From assembly GCF_023501975.1 (NCBI RefSeq), contig NZ_JAMFLH010000001.1:124001-188000 (forward strand): 64,000 nucleotides of DNA, written 5' to 3'. Numbering within the stretch: the stretch's first letter is position 1; each line of letters opens with the position of its first letter. Source of the DNA: Altererythrobacter sp. KTW20L (GTDB lineage: Bacteria > Pseudomonadota > Alphaproteobacteria > Sphingomonadales > Sphingomonadaceae). The position numbers and the translations under genes are program-made. Shown here one piece after another: positions 17,068 through 27,052 of this stretch. The notes beneath the pieces were generated by a model. It was given only the letters and a program-made list of their open reading frames with translations, was not told the origin of the DNA and did no database searches.

Positions 17068-17868
17068 ATGGCTGAAATCAGGCCGGCGGATCAGGATAAC
17101 ATCGAAGTGACCGATAACGCACGGATCGAAAGCGACCAGCCGGACCATGACCGTCAGCGCACCATCGCGCTGGTCGATGATGACCGCAACATCCTGGCCA
17201 CCCTGTCAATCGCCCTGCAGGCCGAAGGCTATGCCACGCGGCTCTATTCCGATGGCGAGACCGCACTGAAAGCGCTGCGCGACAATCCGCCAGACCTTGC
17301 CGTGTTCGACATCAAGATGCCGCGGATGGATGGCTTGGAATTGCTGCGCCGCCTGCGCGAGACGTCAGACCTGCCGGTGATCTTCCTGACCAGCAAGGAC
17401 GAGGAGCAGGACGAGGAAGCCGGCCTTGCCATGGGGGCCGACGATTACATTGCCAAGCCGTTCAGCCAGCGCCTGCTGCTCGCCCGGATCCGCGTGATCC
17501 TGCGCCGCGCCGGACCGGGGCACGAAACCCAGCCCGACCTCGCCAGCGCCAGGCCGGGCGACAGCGCCATCATCGAGCGCGGGCGCCTGCGGATGGACCC
17601 GGCGCGCCACCAGGTAACGTGGGACGGGCGGGTGGTGTCGCTGACCGTCACCGAATTCCTCATCCTCGAAGCTCTCGCCACCCGCCCCGGTGTTATCAAA
17701 AGCCGCAACATGCTGATGGATGCCGCCTATCCCGATGACGTGTTCGTGGACGATCGCACGGTGGACAGCCACATCAAGCGCCTGCGCCGCAAATTCCGCG
17801 CCGCCGATCCCCAGTTCGGCGCGATCGAGACGCTCTACGGCGCGGGCTATTCCTTCGCGGATGGCTGA
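17068..17868 (+). CDS. chvI: Response regulator ChvI
   Basis: A 266-residue OmpR-type regulator. The receiver has the acidic pocket at D37-D39 (LVDDDR), phospho-acceptor D81 ([11 protein letters not shown]) and K130 (IAKPF). The winged-helix DNA-binding domain follows, with [11 protein letters not shown] and a [13 protein letters not shown] recognition helix. The 30-residue N-terminal extension is acidic and not part of the receiver. In alphaproteobacteria ChvI-ChvG responds to acid or envelope stress and controls envelope and central carbon genes. It overlaps chvG and is divergent from pckA. Confidence 0.93.
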   Translation: MAEIRPADQDNIEVTDNARIESDQPDHDRQRTIALVDDDRNILATLSIALQAEGYATRLYSDGETALKALRDNPPDLAVFDIKMPRMDGLELLRRLRETSDLPVIFLTSKDEEQDEEAGLAMGADDYIAKPFSQRLLLARIRVILRRAGPGHETQPDLASARPGDSAIIERGRLRMDPARHQVTWDGRVVSLTVTEFLILEALATRPGVIKSRNMLMDAAYPDDVFVDDRTVDSHIKRLRRKFRAADPQFGAIETLYGAGYSFADG

Positions 17869-19438
17869 GGGCGACCAATCAGGCGCGCAGGACCAGTTGC
17901 GCGCCGGGCGGCTGGAACGGCTGGCCTTCCCGCTCGGCGCATCGCTCACCACGCGGATCCTGGCGGTCAACCTGATCCCGCTGCTGGTGCTGGCGGGCGG
18001 GTTGTTCTTCCTCGATTCCTATCGCCGCCAGTTGCTCGATGAACGCTACAAGCTGGCGCGGATTGAAGCCCAGATCACCGCCGAGGCGCTGGCCGGGGCG
18101 ACCCGCCAGCGGCAGGAGGCGCTGCTGATCCAGATCGGCAAGGAACAGCGCATGCGGCTGCGGATGTACGATGCCGAAGGCGAACTGTGGGCCGACAGTT
18201 TCGTGCTGGCCGAACCCAGCTTCCGGTTCGACGATCCGGTGGCCGAACCATTTGTGGAAGACTTTGCCCGCTGGACCGACAAGGCGGTAAACTTCGCCGT
18301 CGGGGCCCCGGCTGCCCCGCGCTATGTCGAACCCGACGTGCAGGATGCCAGCGCCTGGCCCGAACTGGTGCGCGCGCGTGAACAGGGCCGTACGCAGATC
18401 GAGCTGCGCCTTGCTCCCGACGACACCCCCGTCATCAACGCTGCCGCGCCGGTCGGCCTCAACGGCGTGACCCTGCTGACCACGCGCAACGCGGTGGATA
18501 TCACCCAGTCGGTGCGCAACGCGCGCACCAGCCTGCTCAACATCATCGCCGCTGCCCTGCTCGTGTCGATCGTCCTGTCGCTCTATCTTGCCAGCACCAT
18601 CATCCAGCCCCTGCGCCGCCTGGTGCGGGCTGCCGTGCTGGTGCGCAGCGGGCGCGAGCGCGATGTCGAAGTGCCGCGCATGGCGGAACGCAGCGACGAG
18701 ATCGGCGTGCTGGCCCGCGCGGTGTCGGATATGACCGCTACCCTGCGCCTGCGGATTGATGCGGTCGAAAGCTTCGCGGCCGATGTCGCGCACGAAATCA
18801 AGAATCCGCTCGCGTCCTTGCGCAGCGCCACCGAAAGCCTGCCCCGCGTCAAGGACCCCGCCCTCGCCCGCCAGCTGGTGGAGATTGCCGCCCACGACGT
18901 GCAGCGAATCGACCGCTTGGTGTCGGAAATCTCCGAAGCAAGCCGGGTCGATGCCGAGATCAGCCGCACCCGGTTCGAACTGGTGGACATGGCGCAACTG
19001 TTCGCCAACATCATCGCCGCGCGCGAGGATCGCGGAGAGAACGCGGGGTGCAGCGTCCAGCTGGTCCACGGCGATGGCGGGTACGGGGTGATGGGCGTGC
19101 CGCTGCGGCTGGAACGGATCGCCGAAAACCTGCTGGACAATGCCGTGTCCTTCTCGCCGCCAGGTGGCGAGGTGCTGGTCACGGTAGGGCATCACGGGGG
19201 CAGCGTGGTCACTGCCGTCAGCGACCAGGGTCCGGGCATCCCGGCAGAGGCGCGCGAACTGGTGTTCCGCCGGTTCCATTCCGACCGGCCCGATGCCGAC
19301 GGGTTCGGCAACCACTCGGGCCTCGGCCTCGCTATCGCCCGGACCATCGCCGAGGCGCACAACGGCTCGCTGGTGGTGGAAGACCGCGCCGATGGCCATC
19401 CCGGCGCGCGGCTGGTGCTGGACCTGCCTGCCGCATGA
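17861..19438 (+). CDS. chvG: Sensor histidine kinase ChvG
   Basis: A 525-residue inner-membrane kinase. Membrane segments are near 31-52 and 225-246 and flank a periplasmic sensor of about 170 residues. HAMP follows, then the phospho-acceptor H311 in [13 protein letters not shown], and an ATPase domain with [21 protein letters not shown] and [17 protein letters not shown] 17861 overlaps the chvI stop by 8 bp, and its own stop overlaps hprK as ATGA, so the block is translationally coupled. Confidence 0.93.
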   Translation: MAEGDQSGAQDQLRAGRLERLAFPLGASLTTRILAVNLIPLLVLAGGLFFLDSYRRQLLDERYKLARIEAQITAEALAGATRQRQEALLIQIGKEQRMRLRMYDAEGELWADSFVLAEPSFRFDDPVAEPFVEDFARWTDKAVNFAVGAPAAPRYVEPDVQDASAWPELVRAREQGRTQIELRLAPDDTPVINAAAPVGLNGVTLLTTRNAVDITQSVRNARTSLLNIIAAALLVSIVLSLYLASTIIQPLRRLVRAAVLVRSGRERDVEVPRMAERSDEIGVLARAVSDMTATLRLRIDAVESFAADVAHEIKNPLASLRSATESLPRVKDPALARQLVEIAAHDVQRIDRLVSEISEASRVDAEISRTRFELVDMAQLFANIIAAREDRGENAGCSVQLVHGDGGYGVMGVPLRLERIAENLLDNAVSFSPPGGEVLVTVGHHGGSVVTAVSDQGPGIPAEARELVFRRFHSDRPDADGFGNHSGLGLAIARTIAEAHNGSLVVEDRADGHPGARLVLDLPAA

Positions 19439-19866
19439 GTATTTCCCATAGCGCCAGCTGCGTTATCATCGATGGCCGCGCCGTGCTGATCGAGGGGCCA
19501 CCGGGCAGCGGAAAGTCCAGCCTCGCCCTGGCTCTGATCGATCGCGGGGCAACGCTGGTGGGTGACGATGGCGTGATACTCGAACAGCGCGACGGGCACC
19601 TGTGGGCCAGCCCCCCGCCCGCCATCGCCGGACTGCTGGAAGTGCGGAACGTGGGCCTGGTCGAATTCCCGACAGCAGATGGCCCGGTCGGCCTGGTCCT
19701 GCGGCTCGATCCCGCCGCCCCGCGCTATGTCGAAGAAGCGGACCGCGAGGTGATGCTGGGTGCCGAGGTGCCCGTCATCACGCTCTATCCCGATAGTCCC
19801 GCCCTGTTCCTGCGGGCCGAATGGGCAGTGCGCAAGCACGCCAGTTCCGACACAGCGGCGCGCTAG
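19435..19866 (+). CDS. hprK: HPr kinase/phosphorylase, kinase domain only
   Basis: A 143-residue truncated HprK as usual in alphaproteobacteria: only the C-terminal P-loop domain, with GPPGSGKS at 21-28 and LVGDDG following. It lacks the N-terminal domain of Gram-positive HprK. It would phosphorylate HPr on serine, and the HPr encoded downstream keeps that serine. ATG 19435 overlaps chvG by 4 bp. Confidence 0.9.
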   Translation: MSISHSASCVIIDGRAVLIEGPPGSGKSSLALALIDRGATLVGDDGVILEQRDGHLWASPPPAIAGLLEVRNVGLVEFPTADGPVGLVLRLDPAAPRYVEEADREVMLGAEVPVITLYPDSPALFLRAEWAVRKHASSDTAAR

Positions 19867-19906
19867 GGACTTTCCTTTTCTCCCCCAAAGGAGCATTGGC
19901 GCGGTG

Positions 19907-20839
19907 ATGGCCAGCGCTTCGACCGAGAGTCGTTCCAAGGATCGGCAACGCATCCTGCTTGTCACCGGCATGCTCGGTGCCGGCAAGACGACCGCGCTGC
20001 GCGAACTGGAAGACCTCGGCTGGGAAGCGATCGACAACCTGCCGATCCAGTTGATCGAGCGCCTGCTGGATCCCGACAATGGCTCCAGCGGCCAGCCCTA
20101 TCCGATGGCTTTCGGCTTCGATTGCCGCACCCGCGGTTTCGTCCCGCAGGAAATCATCGATCTGGTCAAGCACCTGGCCGCGCGCGGCGATTTCGAGATT
20201 ACCACCCTGTTCCTCGACTGCGCCGGGGCTGAACTCGCCCGCCGGTTCGACGAGACCCGCCGCCGCCATTTTCTGGCGCAGGACATGCCGGTGCCCCAGG
20301 GCATCAAGGCCGAACGCGAGCTGGTGGGTCCACTGCGACGCTGGGCCGACGTGCTGATCGACACGACCGACTTTTCCGTCAACGACCTGAAGCAACGCAT
20401 CCGCGAACAGTTCGGCCAGACCGCGCCGCGCGGACTGACCGTGATCGTTTCCAGCTTCGGTTATTCGCGCGGCATGCCGCCGGCCACCGACCTGGTGTTC
20501 GACATGCGCTTCCTCGACAATCCGCACTGGCAGCCGGGCCTGAAGGACCTGACCGGGCTGGATGAGCCGGTGGCCGAACATATTGCCGGCAATCCGCAAT
20601 TCGCCTCGGCCTTTGCCAAGATGCGCGACCTCGTGCTCGAACTGCTTCCGCAATATGCGGCGCAGGGCAAGACCTACGTCAACATCGCCTTCGGCTGCAC
20701 CGGCGGACGGCATCGCTCGGTCTTTAGCGCCGAGCAGATGGCCGGGGTCTTGCGCGAGGCGGGCTTTTCGCCCACTGTGCTGCACCGCAACCTGGCGTCG
20801 CGGGCGGCTGAACTGGTCGAAGGATCGCAGGCGCAATAA
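19907..20839 (+). CDS. rapZ: RNase adapter protein RapZ
   Basis: A 310-residue P-loop protein of the RapZ/YvcJ family. Walker A is GMLGAGKT (21-28), and GWEAIDNLP, AFGFDCRTRGF and the C-terminal FGCTGGRHRSV motif are intact. In enterobacteria it guides RNase E to sRNA GlmZ; in alphaproteobacteria the target is not established. ATG 19907 is used, with GTG 19904 as an alternative; both follow AAAGGAGC. Confidence 0.92.
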   Translation: MASASTESRSKDRQRILLVTGMLGAGKTTALRELEDLGWEAIDNLPIQLIERLLDPDNGSSGQPYPMAFGFDCRTRGFVPQEIIDLVKHLAARGDFEITTLFLDCAGAELARRFDETRRRHFLAQDMPVPQGIKAERELVGPLRRWADVLIDTTDFSVNDLKQRIREQFGQTAPRGLTVIVSSFGYSRGMPPATDLVFDMRFLDNPHWQPGLKDLTGLDEPVAEHIAGNPQFASAFAKMRDLVLELLPQYAAQGKTYVNIAFGCTGGRHRSVFSAEQMAGVLREAGFSPTVLHRNLASRAAELVEGSQAQ

Positions 20840-20911
20840 TGCCGGTATTCAGACGCCCTCAATGATCAAAGGCCTATCCCCCCTTTCCCCATTTGCGAGT
20901 TTGCAGCACCC

Positions 20912-21316
20912 ATGATCGGCATGATTCTGGTTACCCATGGCCGCCTGGCCGAGGAATTCGTCCACGCGATGGAACACGTGGTCGGCGCGCAAGTGGACGT
21001 GGCGACCGTCTGCATCGGTCCGCATGACGACATGGAGCAGCGGCGCGAGGAAATCGCCGCCGCGATTGAGGCGGTTGATACCGGCGCGGGCGCGGTGATC
21101 CTGACCGACCTGTTCGGCGGCACTCCGTCAAACCTCGCCATCTCGCTGCTCGAACGCGGGCGGACCGAAGTGATCGCCGGCATCAACCTGCCGATGCTGA
21201 TTCGGCTGGCCGGTGCCCGCAAGGAGCTGGACCTCGCCCATGCCGCTTGCGCCGCGCGCGATGCCGGGCGTAACTACATCACCCTGGCTTCGGAATTCCT
21301 GGGCCAGGATGCATAG
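20912..21316 (+). CDS. PTS EIIA component, mannose family
   Basis: A 134-residue EIIA-Man protein that takes phosphate from HPr at H9 (GMILVTHGRLAEEF). LTDLFGGTPSN, a family signature, is in the middle. No transport components EIIB/EIIC are nearby, so it is probably regulatory, as in the incomplete PTS of alphaproteobacteria. Its stop overlaps the HPr start. Confidence 0.92.
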   Translation: MIGMILVTHGRLAEEFVHAMEHVVGAQVDVATVCIGPHDDMEQRREEIAAAIEAVDTGAGAVILTDLFGGTPSNLAISLLERGRTEVIAGINLPMLIRLAGARKELDLAHAACAARDAGRNYITLASEFLGQDA

Positions 21317-21635
21317 TTCGATCGCCACACATGGCGACGCACCGGGGGAGGTCAGGCTGGCAGAGGCAAGCAAGCAGGTCGTCATCGTCAACAAGCGCGG
21401 GCTGCATGCACGGGCGAGTGCGAAATTCGTGGGCGCAGTGGCGCAGATGAGCGATGTGGCGGTGACCGTATCGCGTGACGGGCATTCTGCTGCCGGGGGC
21501 TCGATCCTTGGCCTGATGATGCTGGGCGCTGCCAAGGGCGATACGGTCGAAATTAGCGTGACCGGCGACAATGCCGAAGCGCGGCTGGCCGAACTCGTGT
21601 TCATGGTCGAAGACGGTTTCGGCGAGGACCGGTAG
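21309..21635 (+). CDS. Phosphocarrier protein HPr
   Basis: A 108-residue HPr with an N-terminal extension of about 20 residues. The active histidine is H33 (NKRGLHARASAKF) and the regulatory serine is S65 in AAGGSILGLMMLG, the HprK target. Its start overlaps the EIIA gene. Enzyme I is not in the window. Confidence 0.92.
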   Translation: MHSSIATHGDAPGEVRLAEASKQVVIVNKRGLHARASAKFVGAVAQMSDVAVTVSRDGHSAAGGSILGLMMLGAAKGDTVEISVTGDNAEARLAELVFMVEDGFGEDR

Positions 21636-21641
21636 GACTTC

Positions 21642-22442
21642 ATGCGCCGCCAGATCACCGGCTTTTCCAATCCTGTCGTCAAGGAGCTGCGCGCCCTGCG
21701 CGAGAAGAAGCACCGCAAGGCTGCGGGCAGGTTCCTGGCCGAAGGGCTGCGGCTGCTGACCGATGCTCTGGCTTGCGGGCATGTGCCTGAAGTGCTGGTG
21801 ATGAGCACCGCGCGCGATCCGCACCCGCTGGTCGATGCGCTGGAAGCAGCGGTCAACGCCAGCGGCGGCGAGGTGATCGAGACCGCGCCCGATATCCTCT
21901 CCAAGATCACTGGCAAGGACAATGCCCAGAGTGTCGCTGGAGTGTTTGCCGAATTCGATACCTCGCTGACCGGGCTGGACCTGTCGGCCGCGCCAATCTG
22001 GCTGGTGGCCCAGGCGCTGCGCGATCCGGGTAACCTTGGCACGATGCTGCGCACCGGCGATGCGGTGGGCGCTGGCGGACTGATCCTGATCGACGATTGC
22101 GCCGATCCGTTCAGCGTCGAAGCCGTGCGCGCTTCAATGGGCGCGGTATTCACCCAGAAGATCGCGCGAGGCACGTGGGAGGAGTTCCTGCCGTGGCTGC
22201 GCGCCAGGCCGGGGCAACTGGTGGCGGCGAGCCTGCGCGATGCCGTGCCCTATCGCGGCGCACCCTATGCCGCCCCCTGCTTCGTTATGGTCGGCAACGA
22301 ATCGCGCGGCCTGCCCGAGGAATACGAGGCGGCCTGCGACCTGCGCGTGACCATGCCGATGAAGGGGCGGGCCGACAGTCTGAACGCTGCCGTGGCTGCT
22401 GCGGTGCTGGCTTACGAGGTGCTGGCGACGCTGGAGGGCTAG
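21642..22442 (+). CDS. TrmH/SpoU family RNA 2'-O-methyltransferase
   Basis: A 266-residue SPOUT methyltransferase. An N-terminal substrate-binding domain (SNPVVKELRALREKKHRKAAGRFLAEG) precedes the knotted catalytic domain with ALRDPGNLGTMLRT, FVMVGNESRGLP and PMKGRADSLNAAVAAAV. It is 6 bp behind HPr, likely in the same transcript. RNA target not resolved. Confidence 0.9.
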   Translation: MRRQITGFSNPVVKELRALREKKHRKAAGRFLAEGLRLLTDALACGHVPEVLVMSTARDPHPLVDALEAAVNASGGEVIETAPDILSKITGKDNAQSVAGVFAEFDTSLTGLDLSAAPIWLVAQALRDPGNLGTMLRTGDAVGAGGLILIDDCADPFSVEAVRASMGAVFTQKIARGTWEEFLPWLRARPGQLVAASLRDAVPYRGAPYAAPCFVMVGNESRGLPEEYEAACDLRVTMPMKGRADSLNAAVAAAVLAYEVLATLEG

Positions 22443-22490
22443 AAAGTAGCGTTCAGCCCCGCGCAAGCCTGCCTGAACGAAAAGCGTCGC

Positions 22491-22886
22491 ATGAACCGCA
22501 AACCCTTCTTTGTCGCCATTGCCCTGGCTTTGCTGGCCACGGGCTGTGCCACGACTGCCGCTCCGCCTGCGGGCCTTGCCGGAACCTCCTGGCGGATCGC
22601 CACCATAGACGGCGCGCGGGCGGCAGAAGGATCGATGCTGGCCTTTACCGCCAACAGCCTGTCCGCCAGCGCCGGGTGCAACCGGCTTGGCGGGACCTAC
22701 TCCGTGGCCGGTGGCAAGCTAACCGCAGGACCGCTCGCGGCAACGCGCATGTATTGCGACGGACGGATGGAGCATGAAGAGGCGCTCGGCACGCTGTTGC
22801 AAGGTGGCGCGACAATCTCGATGGAAGGCGGCCGACTGGCGTTGGAGGGTACCGGACACCGGTTAGTGGCCGTGCGTCAGCCCTGA
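22491..22886 (+). CDS. META-domain lipoprotein (HslJ-like)
   Basis: A 131-residue lipoprotein: lipobox LLATGC (C19), then one META domain with LAGTSWRIATIDG, AGCNRLGGTYSV and ATRMYCDG. Relatives of HslJ are envelope stress proteins of unclear action. It converges with the lipoprotein gene at 22900. Confidence 0.88.
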   Translation: MNRKPFFVAIALALLATGCATTAAPPAGLAGTSWRIATIDGARAAEGSMLAFTANSLSASAGCNRLGGTYSVAGGKLTAGPLAATRMYCDGRMEHEEALGTLLQGGATISMEGGRLALEGTGHRLVAVRQP

Positions 22887-22899
22887 GAACTTGGCCCCG

Positions 22900-23649
22900 T
22901 CAATCCCCCGCCAATAGCGCGCTGATCTTCCACCGGCCATCGCCGTCGTGTGCCAGCAGGCGGTAATCGACCAGGCTGCGCAAGGCATCTGCGGGCATGT
23001 AACCTTCCACTGGATCGGCCCCCGCTCCGCCCCCTGCGGGCAGGCGCACGCGGCGCCAGCCATTGTTGTCGTCCGGTCCACCGAATTCGATGACGTTCGA
23101 TCCCGGTTCGAGCACAAGTTGCACCGCTTCCCACGACACCGTGGCGAGAGGCGGACTGGTGAGCGCGGCGGCTTCATGGATCGCCACGTCCTCGCCGGTG
23201 ACAATCATTGTCTCGAACGGATCGCCGGTCATGTCCTGCGCGAAGTACCACGGCAGGGTGATGGTGGTGAATTCCCCGCCCTCGGTCACAGCGCAGCCCA
23301 TGACCATCAGAGTGGCGATCTCGTCCCACATGCCACCGTCGTTTGCTTCAAACGACTGACGCAGGTTGGCCGCGCCATCCTCGCCGCCGAAGCCCAGCCG
23401 CACATGGACATCGGCCAAATTGACGAAGGCATCGACATCGCGCGCGGCGACAGCAGCGTTCACCTCGTCGAGGAAAGCCTGCGCTCCTGCCACCTCGGCG
23501 CAATCGTTGCGCGGGGCGTATTGGCCGGACGGATCGGCGGCGGTGACTTGCGCTTCGGCAGCGGGATCGGCCTCCACCGGCTCGGCATCGTTACCGCAGG
23601 CGGCCAGCACCGCCATAAACGGCAGCGCCAGGAAGTGGGCAGATTTCAT
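22900..23649 (-). CDS. Hypothetical lipoprotein
   Basis: A 249-residue lipoprotein with lipobox VLAACG (C18) and an acidic linker (EPVEADPAAEAQ). The next 100 residues (FLDEVNAAVAARDVDAFVNLADVHVRLGFGGEDG) resemble a tetrahelical or NTF2-like region, and the end (EGYMPADALRSLVDYRLL) is SH3-like. I recognise no named family. Its start overlaps the rmuC stop, so the two are coupled. Confidence 0.75.
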   Translation of the reverse strand: MKSAHFLALPFMAVLAACGNDAEPVEADPAAEAQVTAADPSGQYAPRNDCAEVAGAQAFLDEVNAAVAARDVDAFVNLADVHVRLGFGGEDGAANLRQSFEANDGGMWDEIATLMVMGCAVTEGGEFTTITLPWYFAQDMTGDPFETMIVTGEDVAIHEAAALTSPPLATVSWEAVQLVLEPGSNVIEFGGPDDNNGWRRVRLPAGGGAGADPVEGYMPADALRSLVDYRLLAHDGDGRWKISALLAGD

Positions 23650-25079
23650 CAGGGTGTCTCCTGTTCCTGTCCGCCCTCAACCGAAGGCAGTGCCGCCGGT
23701 TCCTCTGCATCGAGTGCGCCATAGCGCGGCAGGGCCTCGACCAGCGGCACGTCCTCGATCTCGGCGGCGATCTCCAGCCCCTTGTCGGCCATGCGCTTGC
23801 CCGAAGACAGGACATTGCGCTCAAAACTGCCGACGAACTTGTTGTAATTCGTCACCGCAGATTCCAGCCCGCCGCCCACACGCTTGAGGTGATCGGCGGC
23901 CGTCTTGAGGCGACCATACAATTCCGCCCCCATGCGGCCGATTTCCTTGGCCTCGGTTGCCATTTTGTCCTGCCGCCAGACCTGCGCCACGGTGCGGGCA
24001 ATGGCGACGAGGTTGGTCGGCGTCGCCAGCAGCACGCCATTGCGGAAGGCGAAATCCCACAGTTCGGGATCATGTTCGAGCGCCGCGGCCACGAAATGCT
24101 CGCCCGGCACGAACATCACCACATAGTCGGGCGCTTCCTCGAACTGGCTCTGGTAGCTTTTGGCACCCAGCGTCTGGACATGGGTTCGCATCGACTTGGC
24201 GTGGAGATCGAGGTTGCGCTTGCGGTCCGCATCGTTGTCCGCCTCGAACGCGGCCTGGTAGGCGTTCAGCGAGACCTTGGCGTCGATCACCAGCATCTTG
24301 TTGCCCGGCACCCGGACGATGGCATCGGGCCGCAGCCGCCCGCCGTCCGTTTCCAGCGAGTGCTCCAGCGTGAAATCGGTGTGCTGCGACAGGCCGCATT
24401 GCTCCAGCACGTTCTGCAGCGCGCGTTCGCCCCAGCGGCCGCGGGCCTTGGGAGCGTTGGTCAGCGAGTTGCCCAGCCGCTGCGCCTCGCGCTTCACATC
24501 CTCCTGCCCCTTGCGCATCTCCTCGATCACGCCGGCGAGCTGGCCGAAGGCATCGACGCGCTTGCTCTCTAGCGCCAGCACCTGTTCCTCATAGCTTTTC
24601 AGCCGCTCGCCCACCGGGCTGAGCAGGGCCTTCAGCTTCTCCTCGCCCTTCTCCTCCGACTGGCGGAACCGTTCGTCGGCGCGGCGGAGGAAATCCTCCT
24701 GCGCCTTGCCCAGCACGGCACTGCCGGCATTCTGGAATTCCTTGAGCAGGCCCTCTTTCGCTTCGATCAGCAGGCGCTGTTGCTCCTCGAAATTGGCAGC
24801 ATTGGCTCTCAACGTGGCGAGTTCGGCCCGCAGACCCTCCCGCTCACCCCGTGCCTGATCCAGCGCCTGCGCCAGCCCGTCCGCCCGCGCCGCGCGTTCG
24901 CTCATCGTTGCGAGTTCCGGCGTCATCCGCGCCAGAGCATCGGCCCGCTCTCGCGCATCCTCCTCTGCCCTGGCAAGGCTCGCGCGCAGGCCCGCGACCG
25001 GTTGCTTGCCGAACAACCAGCCGAGCACGCCCGCGATCAGTGCGAAGACGAGGGCAACGATGATGACGAGGGGATCCAT
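23649..25079 (-). CDS. rmuC: DNA recombination protein RmuC
   Basis: A 476-residue RmuC. An N-terminal membrane anchor (LVIIVALVFALIAGVLGWLFG) is followed by a long coiled coil (about 30-200) and the nuclease-like core with RGRWGERALQNVLE, LRPDAIVRVPGNKMLVIDAKVSL and YVVMFVPGEHF. RmuC limits inversion at short repeats, which is of note in a genome with many palindromes. Confidence 0.93.
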   Translation of the reverse strand: MDPLVIIVALVFALIAGVLGWLFGKQPVAGLRASLARAEEDARERADALARMTPELATMSERAARADGLAQALDQARGEREGLRAELATLRANAANFEEQQRLLIEAKEGLLKEFQNAGSAVLGKAQEDFLRRADERFRQSEEKGEEKLKALLSPVGERLKSYEEQVLALESKRVDAFGQLAGVIEEMRKGQEDVKREAQRLGNSLTNAPKARGRWGERALQNVLEQCGLSQHTDFTLEHSLETDGGRLRPDAIVRVPGNKMLVIDAKVSLNAYQAAFEADNDADRKRNLDLHAKSMRTHVQTLGAKSYQSQFEEAPDYVVMFVPGEHFVAAALEHDPELWDFAFRNGVLLATPTNLVAIARTVAQVWRQDKMATEAKEIGRMGAELYGRLKTAADHLKRVGGGLESAVTNYNKFVGSFERNVLSSGKRMADKGLEIAAEIEDVPLVEALPRYGALDAEEPAALPSVEGGQEQETP

Positions 25080-25251
25080 GGCGCACTCAACAGTTAGAAC
25101 GAAGAGAGAACATATCCTACAACGCCCAACCGCACAAGCCGCCCCGCCCGGTCATCCCCCGCCGACCCGCCGCAAGGCAGGCCCCCGATATGCGAAACCC
25201 CTTGAGAAAACCCCCGGCAAAATTGTATGGGGTGCTTACAAATTCAGATTC

Positions 25252-25264
25252 GCGAAAATTTCGC
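25252..25264. promoter_or_regulatory. 13-bp perfect palindrome upstream of fhs
   Basis: GCGAAA-A-TTTCGC lies 55 bp before the fhs start in an AT-rich stretch of the 239-bp gap. A weak -35-like TTGAGA is at 25202. It may be an operator. The rest of the gap shows no gene. Confidence 0.4.
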
Positions 25265-25318
25265 AGCTATGAAACTTTGCAGTCTCCAGCGGCGGATTAA
25301 TCAGGAGAGGACGCCCCC

Positions 25319-26983
25319 ATGCTGACCGACATCGAAATCGCTCGTCAAGCCACGCTTATCCCGATCACCGAGGTCGCCAAGAATGCCGGCGTGCCCGATG
25401 AAGCGCTGATCCCCTATGGCAAGTACAAGGCCAAGGTCGATACGGCCACCCTGCCCACCACCAGCAACGGCAAGCTGATCCTCGTCACCGCGGTGAACCC
25501 CACCCCGGCAGGCGAAGGCAAGACCACCACCTCTGTCGGCCTGTCGGACGCGCTGCACCGCATCGGCAAGAAGACCATGCTGTGCCTGCGCGAGCCGAGC
25601 CTTGGCCCCTGCTTCGGCGTCAAGGGCGGCGGCGCCGGCGGCGGCAAGAGCCAGGTCATGCCGATGGACGAGATCAACCTGCACTTCACGGGTGACTTCC
25701 ACGCCATCACCAGCGCGCACAACCTGCTGTCGGCCATGCTCGACAACCACATCTACTGGGGCAACGGCCTCGAAATTGACCTGCGCCGCGTGACCTGGCG
25801 CCGTGTGCTCGACATGAACGACCGCGCGCTGCGCCAGATCGTCGGCCCGCTGGGCGGCGTATCGAACGGCTTCCCGCGTGAAACCGGCTTCGACATCACC
25901 GTGGCTTCGGAAATCATGGCCATCCTGTGCCTCGCGGCCGACCTCGAAGACCTCGAAAAGCGCCTGGGCGACATCATCGTAGCCTATCGCCGCGACAAGA
26001 CCCCGGTGTTCTGCCGCGACATCAAGGCCGAGAAGGCCATGGCCGTGCTGCTGAAGGATGCCATCCTGCCCAACCTGGTGCAGACGCTGGAAAACCGCCC
26101 GGCCTTCCTTCACGGCGGGCCCTTCGCCAACATCGCCCACGGCTGTAACAGCGTGATCGCCACCAAGACCGCGCTGCGCATGGCCGACTATGTCGTGACC
26201 GAAGCGGGCTTCGGTGCCGACCTTGGCGCCGAAAAGTTCATGGACATCAAGTGCCGCCTGGCGGGCCTCACGCCCGACGCCGTGGTGCTGGTTGCCACTG
26301 TCCGCGCGCTCAAGATGAATGGCGGCGTGGCTAAGAAGGACCTCACCACCGGCGAGAACGTGGAAGCGGTGCGCAAGGGTTCGGTCAACCTGCGCCGCCA
26401 CATCGAGAACGTGAAGAAGTTCGGCATCACCCCGACCATCGCGATCAACCACTTCTACCTCGACACCGATGCCGAAATCGCAGTGATCATCGAGATGGCC
26501 AAGGAATACGGCGCCGAAGCCGTGATCTGCAAGCACTGGGCCGATGGTTCGGCAGGCGCGGAAGAACTGGCGTACATCGTGGCGGCCAAGGCCGACAAGG
26601 GCGCGCCCGATTTCAACCAGCTCTACCCCAGCGAAATGAAGCTGGCCGACAAGATCACCACGGTCTGCACCGAGATCTATCGTGCCGGTTCGGTGACTAT
26701 CTCGCCTGCCGTCCGCAGCCAGCTCAAGGCATGGGAAGACATGGGCTATGGCCACTTCCCGGTCTGCATGGCCAAGACGCAGTATTCGTTCTCCACCGAT
26801 CCAACAGCGCTGGGCGCGCCTGTCGATCATGACGTGACCATCCGCGAAGTGCGCCTGTCGGCAGGCGCGGGCTTTGTGGTCGCCATCGCCGGCGAGATCA
26901 TGACCATGCCCGGGCTGCCCAAGGTGCCTTCGGCCGAGAACATCTATCTGGATGAGAACGGCCAGATCGAAGGGCTGTTCTAA
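25319..26983 (+). CDS. fhs: Formate-tetrahydrofolate ligase
   Basis: A 554-residue ligase that makes 10-formyl-THF from formate, THF and ATP. The P-loop [15 protein letters not shown] is at 61-75, and [20 protein letters not shown] and [17 protein letters not shown] are conserved active-site segments. ATG 25319 follows AGGAGAGGA. A terminator follows the gene. It supplies one-carbon units, including those fmt uses. Confidence 0.96.
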   Translation: MLTDIEIARQATLIPITEVAKNAGVPDEALIPYGKYKAKVDTATLPTTSNGKLILVTAVNPTPAGEGKTTTSVGLSDALHRIGKKTMLCLREPSLGPCFGVKGGGAGGGKSQVMPMDEINLHFTGDFHAITSAHNLLSAMLDNHIYWGNGLEIDLRRVTWRRVLDMNDRALRQIVGPLGGVSNGFPRETGFDITVASEIMAILCLAADLEDLEKRLGDIIVAYRRDKTPVFCRDIKAEKAMAVLLKDAILPNLVQTLENRPAFLHGGPFANIAHGCNSVIATKTALRMADYVVTEAGFGADLGAEKFMDIKCRLAGLTPDAVVLVATVRALKMNGGVAKKDLTTGENVEAVRKGSVNLRRHIENVKKFGITPTIAINHFYLDTDAEIAVIIEMAKEYGAEAVICKHWADGSAGAEELAYIVAAKADKGAPDFNQLYPSEMKLADKITTVCTEIYRAGSVTISPAVRSQLKAWEDMGYGHFPVCMAKTQYSFSTDPTALGAPVDHDVTIREVRLSAGAGFVVAIAGEIMTMPGLPKVPSAENIYLDENGQIEGLF

Positions 26984-27010
26984 GCCTTACGGTTCAGGAC
27001 TGAATATCAA

Positions 27011-27042
27011 GGGGCCGCTTCCGCAAGGAGGCGGCCCTTTTC
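27011..27042 (+). terminator. Rho-independent terminator after fhs
   Basis: GGGCCGC pairs with GCGGCCC around CTTCCGCAAGGAG-type loop sequence, followed by TTTTC. Confidence 0.85.
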
Positions 27043-27052
27043 GCTACGCCGC

